64,000 bases of DNA from SAR324 cluster bacterium (lineage in GTDB: Bacteria > SAR324 > XYD2-FULL-50-16): positions 132,078-196,077 of the forward strand of contig JANQGX010000058.1 of the NCBI GenBank assembly GCA_028282885.1. The letters are read 5' to 3'. This document shows positions 9,521-17,786 of the stretch, in pieces (position 1 is the stretch's first letter; every line of letters starts with the position of its first letter). The notes beneath the pieces are model-generated. The model had not been told where the DNA came from, ran no database searches, and saw only the letters and a program-made list of their open reading frames with translations. The translations under genes were made by a program, and so were the position numbers.

Positions 9521-9887
9521 CTGCTTCGAGCCTTGATAACTGTTGAAAAAAGATTATTCTGATATCACTGAAATCAGGGATGACAGCCGCCTTTTAAGCC
9601 TGCTTCGCATAAAAGGTGCGACCTCCCGGATTAACTCGTTCAAAATATCAACTCAAAAGGCAAGCTGATCCTTCATCAGCGGGTCTCATCATCTGCCCAG
9701 TTCATCATTGTTTTCCGAAAGCTAGGGATTAAGGCTATAGAAGCCGTACAGCAGGAATGATATAAGCGAAGGGGAACGATTCGATTACAGTCGGGGAGTC
9801 GACTTAAAGATGTTAGCCAGCCGAATCAGCGGAGAGCATTCAATCAGAGTTTTGGAAAAGCCCAGGTCCCGCCTGATGAAGCGGTTC
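9521..9887. other. Intergenic region with small hairpins
   Basis: About 367 bases between convergent HU and the acyl-carrier-like gene, with no supported ORF. Two hairpins are visible: one at about 9584-9616, pairing CCTTTTA with TAAAAGG, and a perfect 6-bp stem GCTGAT-CCTTC-ATCAGC at 9664-9680. Neither is followed by a T-run. It does not match the conserved parts of tmRNA, RNase P or SRP RNA that I could check by eye. Confidence 0.35.
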
Positions 9888-10136
9888 TTAATAGAACTCG
9901 GAAGCAATGCTGATCACATCGCCTACGGTGAACTTGGCATCCTTTTCCGGATTGATCAGTAGACGGCTATCAGGAAATTCTATATCCATGGCCTGCTCCA
10001 ATGCCAGCGTAATATCAACCATATCCAGTTCATCGGCTCCAAGATCAAACAGGGTCAGGTCAGGTGACATATCAGCTTCATCAACCTCCATAATCTCTGC
10101 GATAATCTGAATAACTACCTTGTCTTCTTCTCTCAT
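9888..10136 (-). CDS. Acyl carrier protein-like, phosphopantetheine serine replaced
   Basis: An 82-residue acidic four-helix protein aligned over its whole length with AcpP. The attachment motif normally GADSLD reads LFDLGADELDMVDI, so the Ser that takes 4'-phosphopantetheine is Glu (codon GAA, checked on the strand). It therefore cannot carry an acyl chain in the usual way and may be a protein partner or decoy (inference). I chose ATG 10136 because AAAGGAAG lies just upstream; a longer frame to 10211 has no such site. No fatty-acid or polyketide genes are adjacent, so the housekeeping acpP must be elsewhere. Confidence 0.8.
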   Translation of the reverse strand: MREEDKVVIQIIAEIMEVDEADMSPDLTLFDLGADELDMVDITLALEQAMDIEFPDSRLLINPEKDAKFTVGDVISIASEFY

Positions 10137-10395
10137 CTTCGATCTTCCTTTCAACAAACGAGCGTTTTTCAATTCACCTGAATATGCCATTTGAACCATA
10201 TGAAATAACACTTATCATCTCTGATGACAATAGAATTCAACGGAATAATTCCACAACAAAAGAAGTTCGTTTCATAATAAAAGATTAGCGCTCAAACGAT
10301 TGACAAAATGTTGTATTTGAGTATGATAATTTTAGAATTTCATTACACATCCAGTTCTATCAACTTCAGTTTTCTAACACAACCGGGGAACCACA

Positions 10396-11304
10396 TTGAA
10401 AGAGTCCACAAAGAAACTGATTCAATCCTTTTTTCCCAACAAGAGTGCCGGAACACTCAAAGCATATGCTTCAGATCTTGACACTTTCTCTTCCTACCTG
10501 GGAACCGATTCTGCACGGGAGGCGCTGGAATTGCTTTTCAGTTTACCTCAAAACAGGGCAAATCTGGTCGTTTTACATTTCAAGGTACAGATAGACGATT
10601 CGGGGATGAAACCGGCTTCAATCAACCGAAAGCTCTCGGCTTTGCGTTCCATAGTAAAAGAGGCTCATCGAAAAAGGCTGATTAGCTGGACACTGGACGT
10701 TGCAAACGAAAAAAACGACAACGATCAAACTGAAATACTGCTCGATCGGAATAAGATCCAAAAAATAATGACTTTTGCCCGATCCCAGAAAAAGCCTCAT
10801 AAGGCGGCCCGGGACTATGCCATACTACGACTTCTTTACGATTTGGCCCTTAAAAGGAGTTGTATTGCCACACTGCAACTGGACGACCTAAGCATCGATA
10901 CCAGGCAACTAAAAGTCTGCCCGGATGGGGAACCTGACGGCCGTGTGAAGATCCTTCCGACAGCAACCTTAAACGCTCTCAAAGCCTGGCTTGAAATCAG
11001 GGGTGATTCAGCAGGACCTCTCTTTCAGAATATGGACCGAGCCGGTAAGGGCGAAGGAATCAGCAGTACCAGTATTTACCGAATCGTTCAAGGGTTGGGT
11101 GAAAAACTTGACATAAAAATCACTCCGGAGGACATACGCAAAACTGCCATTTCAGAAGCAGTTGCCAATGCAGGGCATCTGGATATTTCGGATCACGAAA
11201 TTCTTGCCTTTACGGATCACAAACAGGTATCTTCATTAAAGCAATACAGGAAAAAGCAGTCCCGTTCACAAATGATGATTTCGTCCCTGATTTCCAAAAA
11301 CTGA
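10396..11304 (+). CDS. Tyrosine recombinase/integrase-like protein
   Basis: 302 residues with a SAM-like core-binding N-domain (SAGTLKAYASDLDTFSSYL) and a C-terminal tyrosine recombinase domain. Visible catalytic-type residues: Arg in LKRSCIATL, Arg in PEDIRKTA, His in FTDHKQVSS and the nucleophile Tyr in LKQYRKK. The position usually held by the first His of the HxxR box is Glu (PEDIR). Start is TTG 10396 after GGGGA. No att sites, excisionase or cargo flank it, and it is followed after 26 bases by an ACT gene, so it appears to be a stand-alone chromosomal recombinase or a domesticated one. Confidence 0.8.
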   Translation: MKESTKKLIQSFFPNKSAGTLKAYASDLDTFSSYLGTDSAREALELLFSLPQNRANLVVLHFKVQIDDSGMKPASINRKLSALRSIVKEAHRKRLISWTLDVANEKNDNDQTEILLDRNKIQKIMTFARSQKKPHKAARDYAILRLLYDLALKRSCIATLQLDDLSIDTRQLKVCPDGEPDGRVKILPTATLNALKAWLEIRGDSAGPLFQNMDRAGKGEGISSTSIYRIVQGLGEKLDIKITPEDIRKTAISEAVANAGHLDISDHEILAFTDHKQVSSLKQYRKKQSRSQMMISSLISKN

Positions 11305-11330
11305 CCTCCTAACTTTAGCTGGAGAATCTC

Positions 11331-11816
11331 ATGATCCGAACCGAGATATCGCTTTTTTTGAAAAACATCCCGGGTGAACTCGGGCGGTTGACGAATCTAC
11401 TGAGCAAATCGGATATTAATATCGATGCGATGACTATCCAGGACGCATCACATTATGTCCAGGAGCTGTTTAAAGCCAGGGGAAAGTCCATTAAAAAAGT
11501 CGCTTCTGTTTCCAACTACAACATGATGCAGAGGGATTCGGCCGAATTTGCCTTGATCCGCCTGTTGATCGATAAAACCGAGAAAGCTGTTGAGTTGCTG
11601 GCTAAACAAGAGTATGTTTTCGACACCATGCAGGTTATTGTGCTGGAGTTGGAAAACAAGCCGGGAGCACTGGCTGGGATTTGTGAACAATTTGGCAAAA
11701 AACTAATTAATATCAATTATATCTATGGATCAGTATCTGCTTCTCAAGAAAAATGCCTTTTCGTCATAGCTCCGGAAGACATGGAGACTGCCGCCAAACT
11801 GCTTGATCAGTTTTAA
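11331..11816 (+). CDS. Tandem ACT domain protein
   Basis: A 161-residue protein containing two ACT-type ligand-binding units: the first begins ISLFLKNIPGELGRLTNLL, the second VIVLELENKPGALAGICEQF. ACT domains bind small molecules, usually amino acids, and control enzymes or transcription; here there is no catalytic or DNA-binding domain. The start ATG 11331 follows GGAGAATCTC. It may be cotranscribed with the recombinase gene (26-base gap). Ligand unknown. Confidence 0.85.
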   Translation: MIRTEISLFLKNIPGELGRLTNLLSKSDINIDAMTIQDASHYVQELFKARGKSIKKVASVSNYNMMQRDSAEFALIRLLIDKTEKAVELLAKQEYVFDTMQVIVLELENKPGALAGICEQFGKKLININYIYGSVSASQEKCLFVIAPEDMETAAKLLDQF

Positions 11817-11821
11817 CCTGC

Positions 11822-11855
11822 CTCCCGGGCTGAAACTCCCGGGCGCTTCTTTACC
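11822..11855 (+). terminator. Probable Rho-independent terminator after the ACT gene
   Basis: Two CCCGGG blocks pair across CTGAAACT, flanked by GC, followed by a T-rich tract (TTCTTTACC). It lies 6 bases after the ACT protein stop and before the transporter gene. The T-run is interrupted, hence moderate confidence. Confidence 0.5.
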
Positions 11856-11878
11856 ACTCTAAAAACACAAGATTTGCT

Positions 11879-12817
11879 ATGCGACAAGGATCGTCCGCAG
11901 TATATGCTAAAGTATCTTCCAGCAAAGACAGAGTTCTTGATCTAAAAGGAACTATTATCCTGCTGATCTTATGCGTCAGTTGGGGGATTAATCAGGTTGC
12001 CATCAAAGTTGCCATATCGGAAATTCCTCCGCTGCAGCAAGCCTCAGTACGTTCAATTACCGCTGCATTGTTGATCCTGGTGTGGCTAAAAATTCGAGGA
12101 AAACCGATTTTTGAGAAAGACGGGTCTCTGAAATGGGGGTTGTTCATAGGTTTATTGTTTTCTTTTGAGTTCATGTTAATCTACTGGGGACTTTCGTATA
12201 CTAACGCATCCAGATCCGTCATTTTCATGTACCTGATGCCGTTTTTCACGGCTATTGGTGTTCATTTCTTCATACCGGGAGACCGTTTAAGGCCGATTCA
12301 GGTTCTGGGGCTTTGCTGCGCATTTGCCGGAGTTGTGGCCGCATTTAGCGAAGCCCTTGGATTTCCGACTAAAGAAATGCTTTTTGGAGACTTGCTTGTT
12401 GCATTGGGAGCAGTGTTTTGGGCTACAATTACAGTAACGATTAAGGCCACCCCATTGCAGCAAACCATCCCCGCCAAAGTTTTGCTTTATCAGTTGGGAA
12501 TGTCAGCGTTGCTGCTCCCGATCGTCTCCCTGGTAACAGGTGAAGCCATCCCAATTCGAATTTCGCCGACTGCAATTTGCTGTTTAATTTACCAGGGAGT
12601 TTGGGTGGCCTTTATTACCTATTTGGCTTTTTTCTGGCTGGTTCATCACTACCGTGTATCGAGGATTTCATCATTTCTCTTTCTAACGCCTATTTTTGGT
12701 GTTTTATCGGGTGCTATATTCCTTAGCGAACCGATCTCTAATTTGTTGTTGCTAGCATTGCTCTTTGTCTGTTTTGGCGTGTATCTGGTCAACAGTTCTA
12801 ACTCAGACAAGAAGTAG
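11879..12817 (+). CDS. EamA/DMT family transporter
   Basis: A 312-residue inner-membrane protein with about ten hydrophobic helices in two homologous halves, each with an EamA-like pattern (start of first half LCVSWGINQVAIKVA; second half LLVALGAVFWATITVTIKA). Family members export or import amino acids, nucleosides or other metabolites; substrate cannot be told. ATG 11879 has no strong ribosome site. It converges with the GrdB-like selenoprotein gene (34-base gap). Confidence 0.9.
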   Translation: MRQGSSAVYAKVSSSKDRVLDLKGTIILLILCVSWGINQVAIKVAISEIPPLQQASVRSITAALLILVWLKIRGKPIFEKDGSLKWGLFIGLLFSFEFMLIYWGLSYTNASRSVIFMYLMPFFTAIGVHFFIPGDRLRPIQVLGLCCAFAGVVAAFSEALGFPTKEMLFGDLLVALGAVFWATITVTIKATPLQQTIPAKVLLYQLGMSALLLPIVSLVTGEAIPIRISPTAICCLIYQGVWVAFITYLAFFWLVHHYRVSRISSFLFLTPIFGVLSGAIFLSEPISNLLLLALLFVCFGVYLVNSSNSDKK

Positions 12818-12851
12818 ATCCATCCCGCCAAAGACTGGATTTGTCGTGAGG

Positions 12852-13808
12852 CTAATTAATCCTTGCCACTGTGCCATTATCCTGTGCAGATTCCAACAAC
12901 TCCATCGCCTTCTCAAGTGTTCTCGTTTGAAATTCCACGTCATTGGGAATACCCATAGGTCGTCCCATCAGTTGGGATGTTAAAACCAATCTCGGCAACG
13001 ACATGCTTGTAAGCCTTTTTTCAAAAGGAGCAGCAGCAACAATGACTGTAGCAATACCCGACTCCTCTGCAACCCTGCTGATGTGTCCCACGGACACATG
13101 ACAAACCGGTCAAACAGGAACCATAACTAGTGCATCTATCGCTGCAGACTTGAATCGTTCAATCCAACCGGGTATGGATTCTTTTTGAAGCTTCAACTGA
13201 GAGCAGGCTCCCACAAACGAATAAGCCATTGAGGCCAGTTTGCCGAATCTCTTGGATTCAGCCATTCTCCTGAGGATCTGGTAAGGAAATACAGTATTGA
13301 CATCGCGCTGGGCTGCCCGGATATCATAGCCACCATGTCTCACCATGAGATTTTCGGAAGGGATTTCAACCGGAATTTCAGACAGCTCCGGCTTTTGCTT
13401 GATAAAATCTCCGATTCTCCGAACAGCCTCTTGCTGGGTCATGTTTGCGATGCCGAAAGGCTCCGGATCATTCCCGGCCGCAAAATGTCCGCTGGAGGAT
13501 ATCAGGCCAATTGTCGCATCAGTTAATGGTTTGTCAGGTTTATGAAAGGGCCCGCTGTCATACGCAAATTGTGATGGTTTGTCATAGGATTTGATTTGCC
13601 AGTTTAGAACAGTCTCTTTGATCGGCTCCGTGTCTTTGAAATCCAGGCCGTCAATAATATTCCGAAAAAGATCGGTAAAGAACCGTGATGCAACTTCCTC
13701 CGGTAATCCGGCGATGAACTTAAATGATAAGTCTGAGCGACTGCCATACGAAAATGACTTGTAAAACGCTTCAAACGTCTCAGACTGTGTCGAATTCTCC
13801 TCACTCAT
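12852..13808 (-). CDS. GrdB-like selenoprotein (glycine/betaine/sarcosine/D-proline reductase family)
   Basis: Two same-frame segments separated only by TGA at 13112-13110 form one 318-residue protein with Sec at residue 233. The junction reads LVMVPV-U-PVCHVSVGHISR, a UxxC redox motif followed by the VGHI.R.AEE.GI.TV block seen in the selenoprotein B family, so homology runs through the stop. An 8-bp hairpin starts 10 bases after the UGA. The gene starts at ATG 13808 after AGAGGAAT. Classical GrdB works in Stickland reductases, but no GrdA/C/D partners are present, so its substrate is unknown. A separate start at GTG 13097 is improbable because it has no ribosome site and would remove most of the domain. 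A tRNA-Sec gene lies at 34.2 kb. Confidence 0.85.
13081..13099 (-). promoter_or_regulatory. Putative bacterial SECIS hairpin
   Basis: On the minus strand ATGTGTCC-GTG-GGACACAT forms a perfect 8-bp stem (or 7 bp with a 5-base loop CGTGG). Its loop begins 18 bases after the UGA at 13112-13110, inside the 16-37 base range required by bacterial SelB. The loop carries G residues, as bSECIS elements do. Confidence 0.75.
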
Positions 13809-14131
13809 ACATTCCTCTGATAATTGGGGTTGGCAAACTACATGGAAACTGTTTGTTCCACAAACGGTAACCTATCCTTACCAAATTATTCGATAAATTG
13901 GAATTATGAGAAGAGGTGATTCCGATCTTTTTCTCACTTTGAAGATCTCTTCCCGGATTTTCAGATGTCAAAGAACGTTTGACAGAATCCACTTTCTTTA
14001 TTTATTAAATTAAGTCAAAGAACCACCCGGATGAACTTTTTTGTGATTCCCTGGTCTATCAGCAGGAGGTTTGGAAGACACTATAAAATAAGCATGCATT
14101 TTCGATGTCGCTGAAATATCAAGGAGAATAA
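13809..14131. other. Intergenic region between divergent genes
   Basis: About 320 bases between the divergent GrdB-like selenoprotein and UxaE-like genes. Promoters of both should lie here, but I see no clear elements beyond the ribosome sites; a minus-strand frame of 63 codons at 13801-13992 has no homology features and is probably chance. Confidence 0.4.
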
Positions 14132-15388
14132 ATGGAGTTGTCTCGTTTTTCCATGGGAGTTGGAGATCGTTTTGGTCTGCAGGGCAAGGCTCAACTGCAG
14201 GCATTTATCAAGGCAAGAAGTTATGGTTTGGAAGTAACCCCGGTCTGGAACAAGTCTTTCCGGGAACACTCCATTGTGAAAACAAATCCCATACAGGTCC
14301 GGGAAGAAGCAGATAATGCAACCACTGCATTGAACTGGGATTCTGCCTATTTTGTCGATGCTGACCACATCAATAACAGCAATGTCGACTATTTTCTGTC
14401 TGCATCCGACTTCTTTACCATTGATATTGCTGATACTATTAACAAATCTTCCCTGGGAGAAGAAATTGATGACTTCATTGCTTTCCTGGATCCGGTTTTG
14501 CGACAGGATTCCATCTCTGTTGATCTTCCGGATTTCAAGCTGAACAGAAATGTAATCGGAGAGTTCGCAGAGAAATATCTTGCGGCGGCCGAGGAATCTC
14601 GGCAGGTATATCTATATCTGGTGGACAAACTGGGTGGAAACAACTTTATCACCGAAGTTTCACTCGATGAGGCTTCGGAACCCCAAACGCCATTGGAGAT
14701 ATTTCTGTTTCTGGCTGCGCTCGGACAGAAAAAAATTGATGTTCGAACCATTGCTCCCAGGTTCTCCGGTGCGTTTAACAAGGGAATTGACTATGAAGGG
14801 GATCTTACTCTTTTTGCTAAAGAATTTGAGGCAGGTTTAAAGGTTATTCAGCTTGCAGTTAATCAATTCGGGCTCTCTTCCGCATTGAAAATGAGTATCC
14901 ACTCGGGCTCGGACAAGTTTTCCATTTACAGTATCATGCGGGATCTTATCTACCAGTATAATACGGGTCTACACCTCAAGACAGCAGGAACAACCTGGTT
15001 GGAGGAGTTGATCGGCCTGGCATTGGCAGGTAGTGAGGGTTTGGAAATCGCAAAAGAGATCTTCAGGGGTTCATTGGAGCGTAGGGCGGAGCTGTGTTCT
15101 CCTTATCTGACAGTCTTGAATATAGACAATTCAAATCTTCCTTCAGCCGATCAGGTTGATCAATGGAGTGGAGAAAGATTTGCAGAAACTCTTCGGCATG
15201 ACCAGGACTGTTCTTCCTACAACTCTGATTTCAGGCAACTGCTCCACGTCGGATATAAATTGGCAGCGGAAATGGGTGATCGATACCTCTCCGCGCTGAA
15301 TCAGCATGCATTGATCATCGGAGAGCAAGTGGAACAGAACATTTTGGAACGACACATGAAACGAGTATTTCTAAAAAAGGACGGGTAA
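14132..15388 (+). CDS. UxaE-like tagaturonate/hexuronate epimerase family protein
   Basis: 418 residues resembling tagaturonate-fructuronate epimerase UxaE of Thermotoga and relatives: GVGDRFGLQGKAQL near the start, FVDADHI, FFTIDIAD, SLDEASEPQTPLEIF, GIDYEGDLTLFAKEF, SIHSGSDKFSIYSI and HLKTAGTTWLEE. UxaE interconverts keto-hexuronates in pectin/uronate catabolism (cytoplasm). Residues such as the D/H pairs and E of SLDE are likely metal or substrate ligands (inference). It lacks the ~80-residue N-terminal segment of Thermotoga UxaE, yet ATG 14132 has an excellent AAGGAGAATAA site, so the short form looks genuine. It is the first gene of a four-gene cassette with a sugar symporter. The exact sugar acid is unknown. 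Confidence 0.75.
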   Translation: MELSRFSMGVGDRFGLQGKAQLQAFIKARSYGLEVTPVWNKSFREHSIVKTNPIQVREEADNATTALNWDSAYFVDADHINNSNVDYFLSASDFFTIDIADTINKSSLGEEIDDFIAFLDPVLRQDSISVDLPDFKLNRNVIGEFAEKYLAAAEESRQVYLYLVDKLGGNNFITEVSLDEASEPQTPLEIFLFLAALGQKKIDVRTIAPRFSGAFNKGIDYEGDLTLFAKEFEAGLKVIQLAVNQFGLSSALKMSIHSGSDKFSIYSIMRDLIYQYNTGLHLKTAGTTWLEELIGLALAGSEGLEIAKEIFRGSLERRAELCSPYLTVLNIDNSNLPSADQVDQWSGERFAETLRHDQDCSSYNSDFRQLLHVGYKLAAEMGDRYLSALNQHALIIGEQVEQNILERHMKRVFLKKDG

Positions 15389-15390
15389 CG

Positions 15391-16395
15391 ATGGGCAAAG
15401 TATTTGATTTTACGCATCTGCAGGAAACGCTCTACCCTGAGTGGGTTGAACAATTTCGTTCCGGACCGGGAATTGGCGATTTTAGCTACGCCATTGATGG
15501 CCCTACCAGTCTTTATGGAACGACGGATGTCCTCTTCTGCAGGGCTATCATGAATGATCTGCAATTGACAGATCAAGAAAAAGACGATTGGGCAGGTTGC
15601 ATCAATCAATTCCAGAAACGGGATACCGGTTGGTATAAGAAGCGATACACTTATACCCATTCCAAACAACATACAACCGCCTATGCCGTTGCAGCGCTTC
15701 ATTTAATCGATCGCAAGCCCGCTCATGAGTTTCCCTGGATCGCAAAACTGCTGTCCGGGAAAAAGCAGATGGAGCGCTGGATTGAGAGAATCCCCTGGTC
15801 CATCATCTGGCCCGGATCCCATATCGTATCAGGGATTCCTGCTATACTGGCGATGCTGGATAAGGGCTCCCAAGAGTTTTATGACTGGTATTTCGATTGG
15901 CTGGACAGAGAGGCGGATCCGAAGTCCGGTTACTGGTGCAGGGGCTGGATACATAAACTCGGAGTTATCAAGACTCCCACCAAACATGAAATGGGCGGTG
16001 CTTTTCACATGTATTATGTCTATGAATTCCTGAATCGCTCCTGGAGATATCCCGAGAAAATTATCGATCATACCCTGCGATTACAATTGCCGACTGGTTT
16101 ATGGGATAAGGATGTCACCTATTGTATTGATCTGGATGGTATTTATTGTCTGACCCGATCCAACCGGATTGCGGGTGGGTACCGCGAGAAGGAGATCTAT
16201 CAGGCATGTGTGGATTATCTTGCTGCTGCCGAAAAGATTTTGAATGACCGGGATTACTTTTTTGAGCACTACACCAATACGCACATTCTTCCCGGCGCTC
16301 TGGCGGCCATAGCGGAATGTCAGAAGTTCTATCCTGAACTGGTAAAAACCCCTACACCCTGGATACAGACCCTTGACAGGGCCTGTTTCATATAA
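15391..16395 (+). CDS. Protein of unknown function, predicted alpha/alpha-barrel, cytoplasmic paralogue
   Basis: 334 residues, no signal peptide, starting 2 bases after the UxaE-like gene with GGGTAACG as ribosome site. It is homologous to the protein at 17787-18983: both share S/T-x-LYG near residue 40, a D-P/R-x-TG turn, a THS..HTTAYAVAALHLID / THATAFSSAALKLLD block, an IIWPGSH / EIWTGSH motif, D.(K/H)SG(Y/F)W and GLWDKD / GIWGNR. The repeated helix-pair and Trp/His-rich pattern suggests an alpha/alpha toroid such as in glycoside hydrolases, lyases or terpene cyclases. No family name can be assigned; carbohydrate processing is inferred from the neighbours. Confidence 0.8.
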   Translation: MGKVFDFTHLQETLYPEWVEQFRSGPGIGDFSYAIDGPTSLYGTTDVLFCRAIMNDLQLTDQEKDDWAGCINQFQKRDTGWYKKRYTYTHSKQHTTAYAVAALHLIDRKPAHEFPWIAKLLSGKKQMERWIERIPWSIIWPGSHIVSGIPAILAMLDKGSQEFYDWYFDWLDREADPKSGYWCRGWIHKLGVIKTPTKHEMGGAFHMYYVYEFLNRSWRYPEKIIDHTLRLQLPTGLWDKDVTYCIDLDGIYCLTRSNRIAGGYREKEIYQACVDYLAAAEKILNDRDYFFEHYTNTHILPGALAAIAECQKFYPELVKTPTPWIQTLDRACFI

Positions 16396-16405
16396 AGGAT
16401 TGAAG

Positions 16406-17764
16406 ATGAAAACAGATGCCAAGCAGGCGGCGATGTCGCCAATTCCTTTGAAAACAAAAGCAGGATACGGTATTGGCGATCTCGCATTTAACATTGTCAT
16501 CAACGCCACCAGCCTCTATCTGCTCTATTTTTATACAGATGTGTTTGTAATCGGGGCCGCATCCGCTGGAACCATCTTTCTGGTTTCAAAACTGTGGAAC
16601 GCCGCCATCGATCCCTTTATCGGGCTGGCTATTGACAAAACTAACACCCGGTGGGGGAAAAAACGACCCTACATGCTGTTTGGCGCCATCCCGCTGGGAA
16701 TCTGTTTCTATTTAATCTTCGCCAATCCGGAGTTATCTGCGACCTGGCGGTTCATCTATGGAATGGCGACCTTTCTGCTGTTCAATTCGGTATTTGCCCT
16801 GGTCAATGTTCCCTACGCTGCACTCACTGCATCGATGACTCTGGACAGTCATGAAAGATCCGTTTTAACCGGATTTCGAATGTCTTTTGCCATTGTCGGG
16901 ACGCTGGTTGCAGCAGGAGCCACCAAACCGCTAGTCTCACTTTTTGCTGATGAAGCGATGGGATTCCGGATGGTTGGGGTGATATTCGGCCTGTTTGCAG
17001 CAGCAATTGTTCTTTTCTCTTTTTCATCGGTTAAAGAGAAAACCCAGGCCCTGGAAGAAGAGAAGCACACCATGGGCGAGAACCTTAAATCCATGGCCAG
17101 GAATATGCCTTTTCTGCTGTTGGTATTGACCTTCTTTTTCACGGCAATCGCGATTTATGCCACCGCTTCCATGGTAAATTACTATTTCAAGTACAACCTG
17201 AATCGGGAAGACCTGATCCCCTTTGCTTTCCTGGCACTTTTCCTGACAGCAATCGTTTCCATTCCACTCTGGCTTAAAATATCCAAACGAACCAGCAAAA
17301 AATCAGCCTTTATTACCGGTCTGACAATCTTCTGTATCGGATTGATTGTGATCTATACCTTTCCATCACTCTCACCGACAATCTTGATTGCAATTCTGGC
17401 ATTTACAGGCCTGGGAATGGCTTCATACTTTCTCTTCCCCTGGGCAATGGTGCCCGATACGGTTGAGTTTTCGGAATGGAAGACGGGGCTGAGGCAGGAA
17501 GGGTTTCTTTACGGATTTTTTGTTTTTGGCTTGAAACTGTCCCAGGCCCTGGCTGGTTTTGTGGCAGGTATGTCACTGGATTACTTCGGCTATGTTCCCA
17601 ATGTCCAGCAATCCGAACAGGCTCTGGACGGGATACGTATTCTGATGACCCTCATACCATGCGGATTTATCGCCTTGGGAATTATACTTCTCGCATTCTA
17701 TCCGATCAACTCAACGCTCCATGCTCAGATGTTAAAAGAGATGGGGTATGAAAAACAGGCGTAA
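16406..17764 (+). CDS. GPH-family (MelB-like) sugar:cation symporter
   Basis: A 452-residue inner-membrane transporter with about twelve helices. Family landmarks are GYGIGDLAFN at the N-terminus, the loop DPFIGLAIDKTNTRWGKKRPY between helices 2 and 3 (MelB-type Asp residues and charged loop) and SLDYFGYVPN late in the protein. GPH symporters import glycosides or uronates with H+ or Na+. ATG 16406 follows AAAGGATTGAAG and was preferred over an upstream TTG at 16373 that overlaps the previous gene. Position within the UxaE cassette suggests a sugar-acid oligomer or glycoside as substrate (inference). Confidence 0.9.
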   Translation: MKTDAKQAAMSPIPLKTKAGYGIGDLAFNIVINATSLYLLYFYTDVFVIGAASAGTIFLVSKLWNAAIDPFIGLAIDKTNTRWGKKRPYMLFGAIPLGICFYLIFANPELSATWRFIYGMATFLLFNSVFALVNVPYAALTASMTLDSHERSVLTGFRMSFAIVGTLVAAGATKPLVSLFADEAMGFRMVGVIFGLFAAAIVLFSFSSVKEKTQALEEEKHTMGENLKSMARNMPFLLLVLTFFFTAIAIYATASMVNYYFKYNLNREDLIPFAFLALFLTAIVSIPLWLKISKRTSKKSAFITGLTIFCIGLIVIYTFPSLSPTILIAILAFTGLGMASYFLFPWAMVPDTVEFSEWKTGLRQEGFLYGFFVFGLKLSQALAGFVAGMSLDYFGYVPNVQQSEQALDGIRILMTLIPCGFIALGIILLAFYPINSTLHAQMLKEMGYEKQA

Positions 17765-17786
17765 AGCCTGACACCAGGGTAATGAA

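Noticed and set aside
10396..11304. Integrase gene as evidence of a prophage or island at 10 kb
   Set aside because: Neighbours are ordinary metabolic genes, no structural phage genes, tRNA or flanking repeats are seen, and the HxxR His is substituted.
12852..13097. Independent 81-codon gene downstream of the GrdB-like segment
   Set aside because: Its start is an interior GTG four codons after the TGA, with no ribosome site, and its N-terminus is the second half of the UxxC domain; reading through the TGA explains both pieces.
13801..13992. 63-codon minus-strand frame upstream of the selenoprotein gene
   Set aside because: It overlaps the selenoprotein start region, has no ribosome site and no recognisable sequence pattern.
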